A stretch of 64,000 nt of DNA. Source: Marispirochaeta sp. (GTDB lineage Bacteria > Spirochaetota > Spirochaetia > JC444 > Marispirochaetaceae). The number at the start of each line of letters is the position of its first letter. Position 1 is the stretch's first letter. The stretch lies in the NCBI RefSeq assembly GCF_963668165.1, contig NZ_OY764209.1:1860001-1924000 (forward strand). Reading direction: 5' to 3'. A program made the position numbers and the translations under genes. Below the pieces are notes generated by a model. That model was not told where the DNA came from and searched no databases. It saw nothing but the letters and a program-made list of their open reading frames with translations. Of this stretch, positions 49,687 through 57,839 are shown in pieces.

Positions 49687-51048
49687 TTATTTATTGGCCG
49701 CTTCGAACTGTCTCAGCAGGTCGTTTCCCCTTTTTACGGCATTGTCCATACCCTCCCTGGCAGTTTTAGAACCGGAAAAGATCGCCTCCTGCTCATCGTT
49801 GATGATGTCCCGGATCTGGTTGTAGTTCCCAAAGCGAAGCCCCTTGGAGTTGGCTGTAGGATTACTGCGGGTCATCTGCAATAATGCGGTTTCCGTACCG
49901 GGGTTGGCATCGTAGAATCCCTGGCGTTTTGTCAGTTCGTAGGCGGCGTAGGTAACAGGAAGGTATCCGGTGAACTGGTGCCAATCAGCCTGAACCTCCG
50001 CGCTGGAAAGGTACGAAAAGAATTCGGCTACGCCTTTGTACTCTTCCCTGGAATGCCCTTCGAAGACCCAGAGAGAGGCCCCTCCGATGATGGAGTTCTG
50101 CGGTTCGTCCACCATGGATTCCCAGTAAGGGAGGGTGGACGTTCCCCAGTTAAAATCACAGTTTTTCTTGTAACCTGCATAACCGGCGGAGGACCCGAAG
50201 GTCATGGCAACTTCTGCCGTATTAAACAGAGGACCGGCTTCGCTCTTTCTTCCTCCGTATTTAAAGATTTTCTCTTTCTGCCAGACCGCCAGCTTCTCAT
50301 GGTGCTTGACAACATCGCCTGTATTAAAGGTGAATTCCGTATCCATGCCGCTGAATCCATTGCCCCTGGTCGCTATCGGGATGTCGTGCCAGGCAGAAAA
50401 GTTCTCCAGCATAACCCAGGAGGGCCATGTTGTGGTAAAGCCCGCTGTTACCACCCCCTTGTCCAGCAGAATCCTGGAAACTCTCTCCACATCTTCCCAG
50501 GTTTTTGGGGGGGTCTCCGGATCCAGACCGGCTGCGGCAAAGGCGTCCTTGTTGTAGTACATAACGGGGGTGGAACTGTTAAAGGGCATGGAGAGCATCT
50601 GACCTTCCGGGGTGGTGTAGTAACCGGTGACGGCAGCCAGAAAAGCATCGGGATTAAAGTCGGCGTTGGCTTCTTTCATTACCTGATATACCGGTCTGAT
50701 AGCCCCCCTTGCAGCCATCATGGTTCCGGTTCCCACTTCGTAGACCTGAATAATATGTGGTTGTTCCTTTGAACGGAATGCAGCGATCCCAGCGGTCATT
50801 GTGTCGGAGTAGTTTCCCTTGTTTACGGGGATAACTTTATACCTGCTCTGAGCAGCGTTAAAATCAGCGGCGATCTGGTCGACCTTTTCGCCCAGTGCGG
50901 CATTCATGGCATGCCACCAGTAGATTTCTATCGCATTTTCTTGATTTCCCGCCGCTGCGACGGCCTTTTCTCCATCCTGCTGACCGCTGGCCCAGAGGTA
51001 TCCGAACAGGGCCGCCAGTACCAGAATCAGTAAACCTTTCATTCTCAT
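49687..51048 (-). CDS. ugpB: sn-Glycerol-3-phosphate-binding protein UgpB
   Basis: Extracytoplasmic binding protein of about 453 residues. The signal peptide 'GLLILVLAALFGYLWAS' is followed by 'GQQDGEK'. Similarity to E. coli UgpB runs through the protein: 'NKGNYSDTMTAGIAAFRSKE', 'VYEVGTGTMMAARGAIRPVY', 'MPFNSSTPVMYYNKDAFAAA', 'NSIIGGASLWVFEGHSREEY' and 'KGLRFGNYNQIRDIINDE'. ATG 51048 follows GGAGG by seven bases. First gene of the ugpBAE operon. Ligands should be glycerol-3-phosphate or glycerophosphocholine, giving phosphate and carbon. Confidence 0.92.
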   Translation of the reverse strand: MRMKGLLILVLAALFGYLWASGQQDGEKAVAAAGNQENAIEIYWWHAMNAALGEKVDQIAADFNAAQSRYKVIPVNKGNYSDTMTAGIAAFRSKEQPHIIQVYEVGTGTMMAARGAIRPVYQVMKEANADFNPDAFLAAVTGYYTTPEGQMLSMPFNSSTPVMYYNKDAFAAAGLDPETPPKTWEDVERVSRILLDKGVVTAGFTTTWPSWVMLENFSAWHDIPIATRGNGFSGMDTEFTFNTGDVVKHHEKLAVWQKEKIFKYGGRKSEAGPLFNTAEVAMTFGSSAGYAGYKKNCDFNWGTSTLPYWESMVDEPQNSIIGGASLWVFEGHSREEYKGVAEFFSYLSSAEVQADWHQFTGYLPVTYAAYELTKRQGFYDANPGTETALLQMTRSNPTANSKGLRFGNYNQIRDIINDEQEAIFSGSKTAREGMDNAVKRGNDLLRQFEAANK

Positions 51049-51177
51049 TTTTTTCCTCCAAAAATAAATCATTGCGTTTTGACTGTATGGAAGAAATCTA
51101 TAGAGTGAGAATGTGGAGATCGTTAGGAAAAAAACAGACTTCTGTTAATTCATGGAAGCATCATAAAAATCCGGACT

Positions 51178-51897
51178 TTATTCATGATGCGCATTTTTCC
51201 GTATCAGGCGGACTACCGCGGCGTATTCCTTTAAACCCGTTTCTCCTTCCCCGCTCAGGCTGTATACCCCGTGCCGGACCCGCTGGAACCAGTTGTAGTG
51301 GTTGTCCTGCAGCATTCTGCCGGCTTTTTGCGGGCCTCCCAGCTTTATACAGGCGGCGGGGCTGAGTTCTTCATGCTTTTTCAGCAGCACTGCGATGAGC
51401 AGGGCCTCCTCTCGGTAGGCGGTTACTACTTTGCCCCGGGTACCGCCGGGGGTGTGGTCTCCCGAGCGGCCCCTGACCTCCCGCAGTATAGCCGCTCTGC
51501 GGCGCTTGTTGCGGCGGATGCTTCCCTTTCCGGGATGGATGACGGGATCGACCCGGATGCGGCGGCTCATAAAGCGGACCAATAAAAGTCCCAGTCCCAG
51601 GCGCCGGATAAGCTTGAGGTAGGGACGCAGCTTCTGAGGAAAGCTGCTGCCTTCTGCCGGCAAGGCAAGGTATACCCCGTCGGCGGAGTCCTGTCGTTCC
51701 ACCGCCTGAGCCAGGAGTTTTATGGAGAGGGTGTTCTTCAGCTCCACCGCGATCAGCTCCTCCCCGGCGCCATTCTTAATTACCGCCGCAACATCCAGCC
51801 CTGCCGCTTCGCCCCGCACAGTATAGCCCAGTTCTTCCAGATAAGCTTTGACGGGGGGGTACAGGGCTGTCTCTTTTCGGGGCGGTTTCGTCTGCAT
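51178..51897 (-). CDS. DUF2161-family protein, nuclease-like fold
   Basis: Protein of 239 residues resembling the DUF2161 family. The N-terminal half looks like a PD-(D/E)xK nuclease core: 'GLDVAAVIKN' with an Asp and 'ELIAVELKNTLSIKLLAQAV' with the E-x-K pair (about 40-65). The C-terminal part has a winged-helix-like stretch ('LGGPQKAGRMLQDNHYNWFQ', 'RVRHGVYSLSGEGETGLKEY'). No neighbours clearly linked to it. Biochemical role unknown; the family label is from memory. Confidence 0.7.
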   Translation of the reverse strand: MQTKPPRKETALYPPVKAYLEELGYTVRGEAAGLDVAAVIKNGAGEELIAVELKNTLSIKLLAQAVERQDSADGVYLALPAEGSSFPQKLRPYLKLIRRLGLGLLLVRFMSRRIRVDPVIHPGKGSIRRNKRRRAAILREVRGRSGDHTPGGTRGKVVTAYREEALLIAVLLKKHEELSPAACIKLGGPQKAGRMLQDNHYNWFQRVRHGVYSLSGEGETGLKEYAAVVRLIRKNAHHE

Positions 51898-52025
51898 AAG
51901 GATCTCGCTTTATGTATCGGCGGGGATGGTAGTGATGAAAAGCCCTTGCGGATATCCCGCGGTCGGCGTTACTGTAATCCGGTGATCCAAAGCGTGGGGA
52001 TAATAATCAGGAGAAGAAAAAAACC

Positions 52026-52629
52026 ATGGTCAGATCTGCGGCTGTTGTAATCGGTATGGTGTTGCTGCTTATGATCGCTGGCCTGCTCATTGCCTCTGCC
52101 CACTGGAAACAGAAGACCAGGAAGCTATCCGAAAGACTGGAGACTTTACGCAGTAGCCCTGAAACGGAAATCTCCCGGCCGGAGATGCTTAAAGGCCTCC
52201 CCGCCCCAGTACAGCGATATTTTCGCCGTGCTTTGGAGCCCGGGACTCCCATGGTAGCAAAAGTGCGGGTACGGCACCGGGGAAGCTTCAACATGGCTGA
52301 GGATGACAGCAACTGGAAACCCTTTACCTCACGGCAGCTTGTTAATGTGAATCCGCCGGGCTTTTTGTGGGACGCGAAGATATCTGTTCTTCCGGGACTC
52401 TCTCCCCTCGCCGCCCGGGTTCACGACGGATATATCGGCGGGGAGGGCATCCTGCATGCCTCTTTGGGGGGGCTCATTCCCCTGGAAGAACTACCGGCGG
52501 TACGGCGGCATGCTCATTCCAGGTTCCGGGGAAGTCCTCTGGCATCTTCCGGAGGGAGAAAACGCCTGCTGGCGGGGTGAAATTACGGATATCCGTTATG
52601 AGTTTTCCGCAGCCGCTGTGAATCCCTGA
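52026..52629 (+). pseudogene. DUF6544-like gene with internal deletion and frameshift
   Basis: The first frame encodes a membrane anchor ('AAVVIGMVLLLMIAGLLIAS') and the start of the conserved domain ('LPAPVQRYFRRAL', 'FLWDAKISVLPGLSPLAARV', 'YIGGEGILHASLGGLIPLEE'), then loses sense. The family's C-terminal end appears in another frame: 'YRRYGGMLIPGSGEVLWHLP' and 'CWRGEITDIRYEF', stopping at 52629. About 90-100 middle residues are missing at the junction near 52480-52500. This is a true deletion, not a one-base error. Family label from memory. Confidence 0.65.
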
Positions 52630-52736
52630 AGATCTGCGAGGGGGTAGCGGGAGCCCGCAGGGCGGAAGCGAGGGGGAGCAGCGTTAAAGTAAGCGCCAAA
52701 GAGATTGGAGGGGCTGCTCGCAGCCGATTAACTACT

Positions 52737-52949
52737 ATGCCAAAGGGGAGGGGGCGGAAAGAATTGGAGCGGGGCGAAGAGAGCGACTTTTTTCCGTCTT
52801 CTTCCCCGGACCTTGGTGAACTGAAACAGGATTATCGGCTGTGGAAGGTGTTGGCGGCGTTCCCCCTCCTTCTCCTTTTAACGATTTTTCGCTACTATTA
52901 CAGGATTTTTAAACCCTCCTTTTTAGAAACAGGAGCATGGATTTCGTGA
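52737..52949 (+). CDS. Small basic membrane protein before DnaJ-domain gene
   Basis: Possible protein of 70 residues: a charged N-terminus ('GRGRKELERGEE') and one hydrophobic segment ('VLAAFPLLLLLTIFRYYY'). Its end overlaps the DnaJ-domain gene by 13 bases, suggesting coupling. No clear ribosome binding site is seen before its ATG. I do not recognise it. Confidence 0.5.
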   Translation: MPKGRGRKELERGEESDFFPSSSPDLGELKQDYRLWKVLAAFPLLLLLTIFRYYYRIFKPSFLETGAWIS

Positions 52950-53734
52950 AGGATTACTATTCGATTCTGCGGGTTCCCCGTGACGCCTCCGGGGCCCTGG
53001 TGCGGAAGGCGTATCGACAGCTGGCAAAAGAGTATCATCCCGACCTGAACGACGGAGACAACCCGGAAGAACATTTTATCCTTCTTCGGGAGGCCTATGA
53101 GATTCTGATCGATGAGGGGACCCGGGAGCAGTATGACCGGGCGTATAACTCGTTTTTTGGTATTGAGGAATTCAATTACCGGGAATTTTTAAAGAGCCGC
53201 ATGTGGGACAAGGAGAGTCAGGCGAAGCTGATCTGCTACGACCTGCTTCACGATCTCGAGTCCGAGGCCCTGGAGGTGTACGAGGAGGCCTTCTCCGGCG
53301 AGGTCGAGGAGATCCGCAGCTACCTGGAGCGGGAAGACTTTATGGACTATACCTTTATTATTGCCGAGGAATATATGCACCGGGGTATGCCGGTAAAGGC
53401 CTTTCAGATACTGAGGACCATCGCTCTGGAGGAGGAACGGAAGCCCTACTTCAAGCATTTTTACGCGGAGGTACTGATTTTGCTGTGGAAGATTGTCCGG
53501 GGACCTATCGAGGAAGACGAAGATGATGCCCTGCGCCTGAGCATGATGAAGGAGCTTTCTGATCTGGATTATCCGGATAAGGACCGGGCTAAAATCTACA
53601 AGACCATGGCGGAGATCTACCTGAAAAGAAGCGACCTTTACATGGCGGCGGTCAACTACAAAGGGGCCGAGAAGGTGTATCCCAGGCTGCCGGGTATGGG
53701 GAAGCTGAAGCGTAAAGTCGAGGCCTTTTTGTAG
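52937..53734 (+). CDS. DnaJ-domain protein with TPR-like C-terminus
   Basis: J-domain protein of 265 residues that should stimulate a Hsp70 partner. The J domain (about 5-72) has 'YYSILRVPRDASGALVRKAY' and the essential H-P-D in 'LAKEYHPDLND'. It lacks the Gly/Phe and zinc-finger parts of true DnaJ. The rest is helical, with repeats resembling TPR ('DRAKIYKTMAEIYLKRSDLY'). AGGAG lies close to ATG 52937; GTG 52946 is an alternative start with better spacing. It precedes a PAP2 phosphatase by nine bases. Confidence 0.88.
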   Translation: MDFVKDYYSILRVPRDASGALVRKAYRQLAKEYHPDLNDGDNPEEHFILLREAYEILIDEGTREQYDRAYNSFFGIEEFNYREFLKSRMWDKESQAKLICYDLLHDLESEALEVYEEAFSGEVEEIRSYLEREDFMDYTFIIAEEYMHRGMPVKAFQILRTIALEEERKPYFKHFYAEVLILLWKIVRGPIEEDEDDALRLSMMKELSDLDYPDKDRAKIYKTMAEIYLKRSDLYMAAVNYKGAEKVYPRLPGMGKLKRKVEAFL

Positions 53735-53743
53735 GGGGACAGG

Positions 53744-54658
53744 ATGATCGGTGCACCCATTATTCTCCGGCCTCTGGACCGGCTCTTTCTTGTGCTTAAT
53801 TCACTCTATGCCTGTATGTATCTGCTGGCGGTTTTCCGGGGGGCAAGCGACGCAGTTTCCCTGGTGATGCTGCTCGTCTTTATTCTGACCATGCCGGCGG
53901 CGCTGCTGCTTGTCCGCGCAAGCGGAGGGTCTTCCTCTGCCTGTCTGAGCTGGCTGCACTGCTTTTACCCTCAGGCCATGTTAACCCTCTATTTTACCCA
54001 GAGCATCCGGCTCTCACGTCTGCTGCACACGGGCACCTTTGACGGGCCGGTCGCCCGGTTGGAGGAGATCCTCTTTGGCGGCAGGCCGGTGCTGGATCTG
54101 TTTTATGCTCTGCCGAAGCACCCTGTTCTGAATGAGCTTTTTTTCTTTGCCTACTTCTCGTTTTATCTTTTTCTGACCCTGCCCTGGTGGCTGCTCTATT
54201 TTCAGGGTAAAAAACGGGAAGCCGAAGAGTCGCTGTTTACCATTATAGCTGCTTTTGGTTTTCTCTACCTCTGGTATATTCTTTTTCCTGTGGAGGGGCC
54301 AAAGCTGTTTTATCCTGAACTGAAGGCCCTCTGGTACGATCACTTTTCCGGAGGGTTGTTTACCCTGTTTATGAAGAACATGTTTACTCCTTCTACCATG
54401 GCCGGGGCCGCTCTGCCGTCCTCTCATGTGGCCATCGGGCTGCTTGCTCTCCTGCTTGTACGTACGTTTTACCGGATTCTGGGGCGAATCATGCTGGTGC
54501 TGTATATTCTCCTGGTTATTTCTACCGTATACCTGTATACCCACTACCTGGTGGATATTCTTGCCGGGCTGCTGTACGGTTCCGCCGCCTTTCTGCTGGT
54601 ACCCAGGCTTACGAAGGCGTCCTACCGTTCCGCGGTGGAAAAGGGCGCTCTGTCATGA
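53744..54658 (+). CDS. PAP2-superfamily membrane phosphatase
   Basis: Integral membrane protein of 304 residues with about eight hydrophobic segments. The PAP2 active-site motifs are 'AALPSSHVAIGLL' (about 222-234) and 'YLYTHYLVDILAGLLYG' (about 264-280), carrying the Ser-His and His-x-x-x-Asp residues. The first K-x-x-x-x-x-x-R-P motif is not obvious, as in inositol-phosphoryl-transferase-like members. Probably acts on a lipid phosphate or diphosphate. The stop overlaps the next gene by four bases. Confidence 0.85.
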   Translation: MIGAPIILRPLDRLFLVLNSLYACMYLLAVFRGASDAVSLVMLLVFILTMPAALLLVRASGGSSSACLSWLHCFYPQAMLTLYFTQSIRLSRLLHTGTFDGPVARLEEILFGGRPVLDLFYALPKHPVLNELFFFAYFSFYLFLTLPWWLLYFQGKKREAEESLFTIIAAFGFLYLWYILFPVEGPKLFYPELKALWYDHFSGGLFTLFMKNMFTPSTMAGAALPSSHVAIGLLALLLVRTFYRILGRIMLVLYILLVISTVYLYTHYLVDILAGLLYGSAAFLLVPRLTKASYRSAVEKGALS

Positions 54659-55635
54659 TCGGCGTAAAAGATTTTCTTTCCCTGCTGTGTTCCCAGTCCA
54701 TTGAGCTTCGTCCCGAATCGGTGCCCCTTGGGGAGGCCCTGGGGCGTTTTCCAACAGAAGCGATTGCAAGTCCCATTGATCTGCCGCCTTTTACTGTCCC
54801 TGGTCAGACTGTAAAGAGTCCTGGCGCTGAAAAAGGGCGCTACCTGAAGGCGGGAGAGGATTTTGTTTTCTGCGGCAGGCTGGGACCTGCAGAGATTGCC
54901 GGTCTCGCGGCGGCCGGGATCAGCCGGGTCATGGTGCGGCGCATTGTAAATACAGGTTTTTTGACCGCCGGAGAGGGACTTGTTGTTCCCGGAGAGGACC
55001 GGGGTCTTGAGGAACGTTTCAGCCCCCTGGGATATATGCTTATGAGCCTCTTGAGCAGGGCAGGGGCCTGGCCGGTGGATTACGGCATTGCTCCCGGCGG
55101 TGATTCTGTTCTTAAGGCAGTCGAGACGGGGCTGAAGGAGTGTCCGGTCTTTTTTGTGCTTGGCGCCGTTGCTGCACAGATGCGGGGCTTTTTCTCCGCC
55201 CCGGGACGGGAGCTCCTGTGCGACGGGGTTGCCGTCGAGGGAGGAGAAGACCTTCTTTTCGGTCGATTAATGGACGGAGAGGGGAACTCAACGGGATTCC
55301 TGTTCTCCATTACCTCGGAACCGGTGCTGGTATTCTTCCTCTACCATCTTTTTCTCCGGCCTTTTTTGTTTTTCCTGAATGGAGGGGCTGCCCCGGACTG
55401 TATGCTGCGCTGCTTCCTGGCGGACGGCCTTGAACGCGGTAACGGTTCTCCGACAGGGCTTATACCCGTGCGTTTGAGCGCGGAACCGGAAGGAGGGCTC
55501 CTGGCTGTTCCGATACCCGTGGAGGGACCGGAGCATGTTACGGCTCTTATTGGGGCGGACGGGCTTGCCCTGCTTCCCGCGGGTAGCCAGTATTACGGCC
55601 CGCGTACTCCCGTGGACGTGCTGCTTTTTCGCTGA
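54655..55635 (+). CDS. Degenerate MoeA-like protein
   Basis: Protein of 326 residues with the outline of MoeA: 'PLGEALGRFPTEAIASPIDL' and 'PPFTVPGQTVKS' in place of the P-P-F-x-x-S-A-M-D-G-Y-A motif (about 23-50), 'GPAEIAGLAAAGISRVMVRR' (about 82-101) and an end 'LIGADGLALLPAGSQYYGP' typical of MoeA domain IV. The D-G-Y-A active-site motif, the G-T-G-D-E motif and the P-G-N-P-V loop are missing, and the protein is about 80 residues short. It overlaps the PAP2 gene. It has probably lost molybdenum-transferase activity and gained another role. Confidence 0.65.
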   Translation: MIGVKDFLSLLCSQSIELRPESVPLGEALGRFPTEAIASPIDLPPFTVPGQTVKSPGAEKGRYLKAGEDFVFCGRLGPAEIAGLAAAGISRVMVRRIVNTGFLTAGEGLVVPGEDRGLEERFSPLGYMLMSLLSRAGAWPVDYGIAPGGDSVLKAVETGLKECPVFFVLGAVAAQMRGFFSAPGRELLCDGVAVEGGEDLLFGRLMDGEGNSTGFLFSITSEPVLVFFLYHLFLRPFLFFLNGGAAPDCMLRCFLADGLERGNGSPTGLIPVRLSAEPEGGLLAVPIPVEGPEHVTALIGADGLALLPAGSQYYGPRTPVDVLLFR

Positions 55636-55656
55636 TGATGTCTGTTTTTGCATACA

Positions 55657-55672
55657 CTGGCCGCCCGGCCAA
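55657..55672. promoter_or_regulatory. TGGCC-N4-GGCCA dyad upstream of unknown/LuxR gene pair
   Basis: TGGCC-GCCC-GGCCA is centred about 43 bases before the expected transcription start (a TATAGT -10 lies at 55696-55701). This is a typical position for a LuxR-type activator. A near-identical dyad precedes the TIR-like gene at 57155. Confidence 0.5.
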
Positions 55673-55730
55673 TACCTCCGGCATTCAGGCTGTTTTATAG
55701 TAAGGTCAAATCTTTACGGAGGTATTTGTA

Positions 55731-56285
55731 ATGACCGCAATGGAAACCATGAAAAAAAGTACGGATTTCAGTGCCGCACTGTGGCACTGGATTGTTGAGC
55801 GCACAGCTGTGTCCTTTAATATGGACCGGGAGTTCAGACGGAAACTGGAAGCCAAAAAGACAGCCAGGCTGATTGGGGCTCTTCCCGTTCTTGCCGGCTG
55901 TGAGCATGCAATGCAGACTTCGATTCAGCATACATCGATATATGTGCTGGCCCAGCTGGAAGGAACAAAGGAGTTTTTTCTGCATACCGAGGCGGACAAC
56001 AGCAGTCTGGAGCACCGGCTGCAGCCGATTATGCAGTTCTCCGGCGGAGATCCGGGAGTACTGACCCGCGGTATGAACCTCTTGAAGCTGCAGATGGTTG
56101 CAGGGTACCTTCGGGATGTGGAAAAGGATATGCGCACTACAAAGTACAACCCGGTGGCCGCTGGTGTCTGGAACGCGGAGGAGATTATCGAGAAGCTACG
56201 TGCGGATATTCTTGCCCATCCTCATAAGGAAATGGACGAGATTATGGACCTTGATGAATCGATCAGAGGGTTCTGGTCGGTATGA
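55731..56285 (+). CDS. Unknown protein coupled to membrane LuxR-type regulator
   Basis: Protein of 184 residues without signal peptide or membrane segment. It is helical and charged, with no motif I recognise ('GCEHAMQTSIQHTSIYVLAQ', 'NNSSLEHRLQ'-like polar stretches, 'DVEKDMRTTKYNPVAAGVWN'). GGAGG lies nine bases before its ATG. Its stop overlaps the start of the LuxR-type gene by four bases, so the two are translated together and probably work together. The promoter carries a TGGCC-N4-GGCCA dyad. Confidence 0.65.
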   Translation: MTAMETMKKSTDFSAALWHWIVERTAVSFNMDREFRRKLEAKKTARLIGALPVLAGCEHAMQTSIQHTSIYVLAQLEGTKEFFLHTEADNSSLEHRLQPIMQFSGGDPGVLTRGMNLLKLQMVAGYLRDVEKDMRTTKYNPVAAGVWNAEEIIEKLRADILAHPHKEMDEIMDLDESIRGFWSV

Positions 56286-57136
56286 GCTCTGTACAGAGGC
56301 GGATTGGCTGTCTGTTCGCCTCTATCGGCCTTGCGGCGGCCATAGTAAACATGGCATCAATCGCCGTCAGGGCCGGTTTTTTTGTCGCCCTCCGGGACTT
56401 CCGGGTTTATCTCGTCCTTGTTTTCAGTCTGTTGATACTTTTTACCGCCGGTCTTCGATTCAGGATAGCCAAGTGGATCCAGACCTTTCTACCTCTTCTG
56501 GTGGGGACTATTGCCGTATTCGATGATTATGAATCAATCTACGGTCTGGGCCTGTATGCAGTTTCCTTTATCATTGCCCTGAAGCACGGCCTGCTGCGCC
56601 GGGGATTTAAACTCAAGCTTTCTGTCTATCTTTTCTATGTTCTGACCACAGTAATAGTTGCCTCCGGAGTGGCCGACCCTGAGTACAGCATCGGGAAGGG
56701 TATTAATGCTGTGTTGTATCTGCTTCTGGTGGGAGTCCTGCTGTTCTTTATTTATGCAGATGAGATAAAAAGGTACGTCGCCTTCTCCAAACGGCAGACT
56801 GCGTATATTCGCCGGCTCAAGCGTGAGCAGAAGAAAAGGGCCCGGCAGTTTCAGGATAAGCTGGCCGATCTTTCCGAACAGGTAGAGGGTTTTCGAAGGG
56901 AGACCGAACCCTTCGACCTGGACTCCCGGGGGATTACCGCTGCGGAAAAGCGGGTCCTCAGGGCGTTAATCGAGTACGGGGGCAGCAATGTCGAACTCTC
57001 CCAGCGCCTGGGGATTTCCCGCTCAACCGTTAAGGCCCATTTAGCTTCCATTTTCGACAAAATGGGTGCAGACAACCGCTGGGCTGTTATTGATCTGTGC
57101 CGTTATAATACCTGGGATACCGAAGACAAGTCGTAA
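56282..57136 (+). CDS. Membrane-bound LuxR-type transcriptional regulator
   Basis: Regulator of 284 residues with five or six membrane segments in its first 165 residues ('VYLVLVFSLLILFTAGLRF', 'LSVYLFYVLTTVIVAS', 'VLYLLLVGVLLFFIYADEI'), a charged coiled-coil linker (about 170-205) and a C-terminal LuxR helix-turn-helix (about 220-280: 'ITAAEKRVLRALIEYGGSNV', 'LSQRLGISRSTVKAHLASIF'). It has no receiver or autoinducer domain, so signal input is through the membrane part or the coupled upstream protein. It likely binds the TGGCC dyads found before its own operon and before the TIR-like gene. Confidence 0.85.
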   Translation: MSSVQRRIGCLFASIGLAAAIVNMASIAVRAGFFVALRDFRVYLVLVFSLLILFTAGLRFRIAKWIQTFLPLLVGTIAVFDDYESIYGLGLYAVSFIIALKHGLLRRGFKLKLSVYLFYVLTTVIVASGVADPEYSIGKGINAVLYLLLVGVLLFFIYADEIKRYVAFSKRQTAYIRRLKREQKKRARQFQDKLADLSEQVEGFRRETEPFDLDSRGITAAEKRVLRALIEYGGSNVELSQRLGISRSTVKAHLASIFDKMGADNRWAVIDLCRYNTWDTEDKS

Positions 57137-57154
57137 GGACCACCGAAGTGTATA

Positions 57155-57170
57155 TTGGCCTCCTGGCCAA
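57155..57170. promoter_or_regulatory. TTGGCC-N4-GGCCAA dyad upstream of TIR-like gene
   Basis: A 6-bp-arm dyad with loop TCCT lies about 84 bases before the TIR-like start codon. The distance to the following GTTTTATA block is about 11 bases more than at the matching site at 55657, that is one extra helical turn. Confidence 0.5.
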
Positions 57171-57238
57171 TTGACGGTCAGCTGCTTCTCTCAAAGAATG
57201 GTTTTATACCATGACTCCATATGGCAGGGAGAGGCCCT

Positions 57239-57757
57239 ATGATATCACCTTTAGGAATCCACATTTGCTATCTCCATCCGGCTGACGAAGACTATGCTCT
57301 GCGGTTAAGGCAGCTTATGCGCGGCGACTGTCTGCGCTTTTCTGACAGCAGCGGAATCGGTGAGGACCAGTCGGAGGTCAACATCAAGGACAACCAGATA
57401 CGCAACGCTGTAGCCACTGCGGTTCTGATCGGCCCCCGAACCGCCGCGTCGTGTATGATCGATCGGGAGATCTATGCCTCCCTGCTTAATACCGCGCGTT
57501 ATCTGCACACCGGCTTGTTTGGAATTCTTCTTCCAAGCTGTTCTGCCGGCAGCCCGTCACTGGCAAAGCCGGAGATCGTTCCTCCCCGTTTGGCGGATAA
57601 TCTGCAAACGGGATTTGCCGACCTTTACCAGTGGCGTGAAGATACCTCTGTTGTACGGGCATGGTTTCAGCGGGCTGTCCGCAAACGGGATACCATTCTT
57701 CCAAATAACAGGCGGGGCCTTTTGAAACAGGAAACGCATCACTCAGTTTTTCTGTAG
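57239..57757 (+). CDS. TIR-like domain protein (DUF1863/ThsB type)
   Basis: Protein of about 172 residues resembling the TIR-like MTH538/ThsB family. It starts with a beta-strand 'LGIHICYLHPADEDYALRLR' (about 4-23), followed by 'RNAVATAVLIGPRTAASCMI' (about 55-75) with the family pattern of strand, 'IG', Arg-Thr, then 'DREIYASLLN' and 'GLFGILLPSC', and ends with 'RLADNLQTGFADLYQW'. The candidate catalytic Glu is in 'DREIY'. ATG 57239 follows GGGAGAGG; an ATG at 57221 is less likely. No ThsA-like NAD-consuming effector is adjacent. A defence or signalling role is possible. Confidence 0.7.
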   Translation: MISPLGIHICYLHPADEDYALRLRQLMRGDCLRFSDSSGIGEDQSEVNIKDNQIRNAVATAVLIGPRTAASCMIDREIYASLLNTARYLHTGLFGILLPSCSAGSPSLAKPEIVPPRLADNLQTGFADLYQWREDTSVVRAWFQRAVRKRDTILPNNRRGLLKQETHHSVFL

Positions 57758-57810
57758 AATCTCAGGAACCCTTGCCGCCCTGGAAAACAGAGTAAAAACT
57801 TGACTCTTGG

Positions 57811-57834
57811 ATATAGATGCTATAGCATCTATAT
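57811..57834. promoter_or_regulatory. Perfect 24-bp palindrome over the GntR promoter
   Basis: The half-site ATATAGATGCTA is followed at once by its exact reverse complement. TTGACT lies just upstream (57800-57805), so the palindrome covers the -10 region and transcription start of the GntR gene at 57840. It is the probable autoregulatory operator, and repression would be by steric block. Confidence 0.75.
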
Positions 57835-57839
57835 CAGTT

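Noticed and set aside
52937..53734. A full DnaJ chaperone.
   Set aside because: Only the J domain is present; the Gly/Phe-rich and zinc-finger parts are missing.
57239..57757. A complete Thoeris defence system.
   Set aside because: A TIR-like ThsB candidate is present but no ThsA (SLOG/sirtuin) gene lies beside it, so the full system cannot be claimed.
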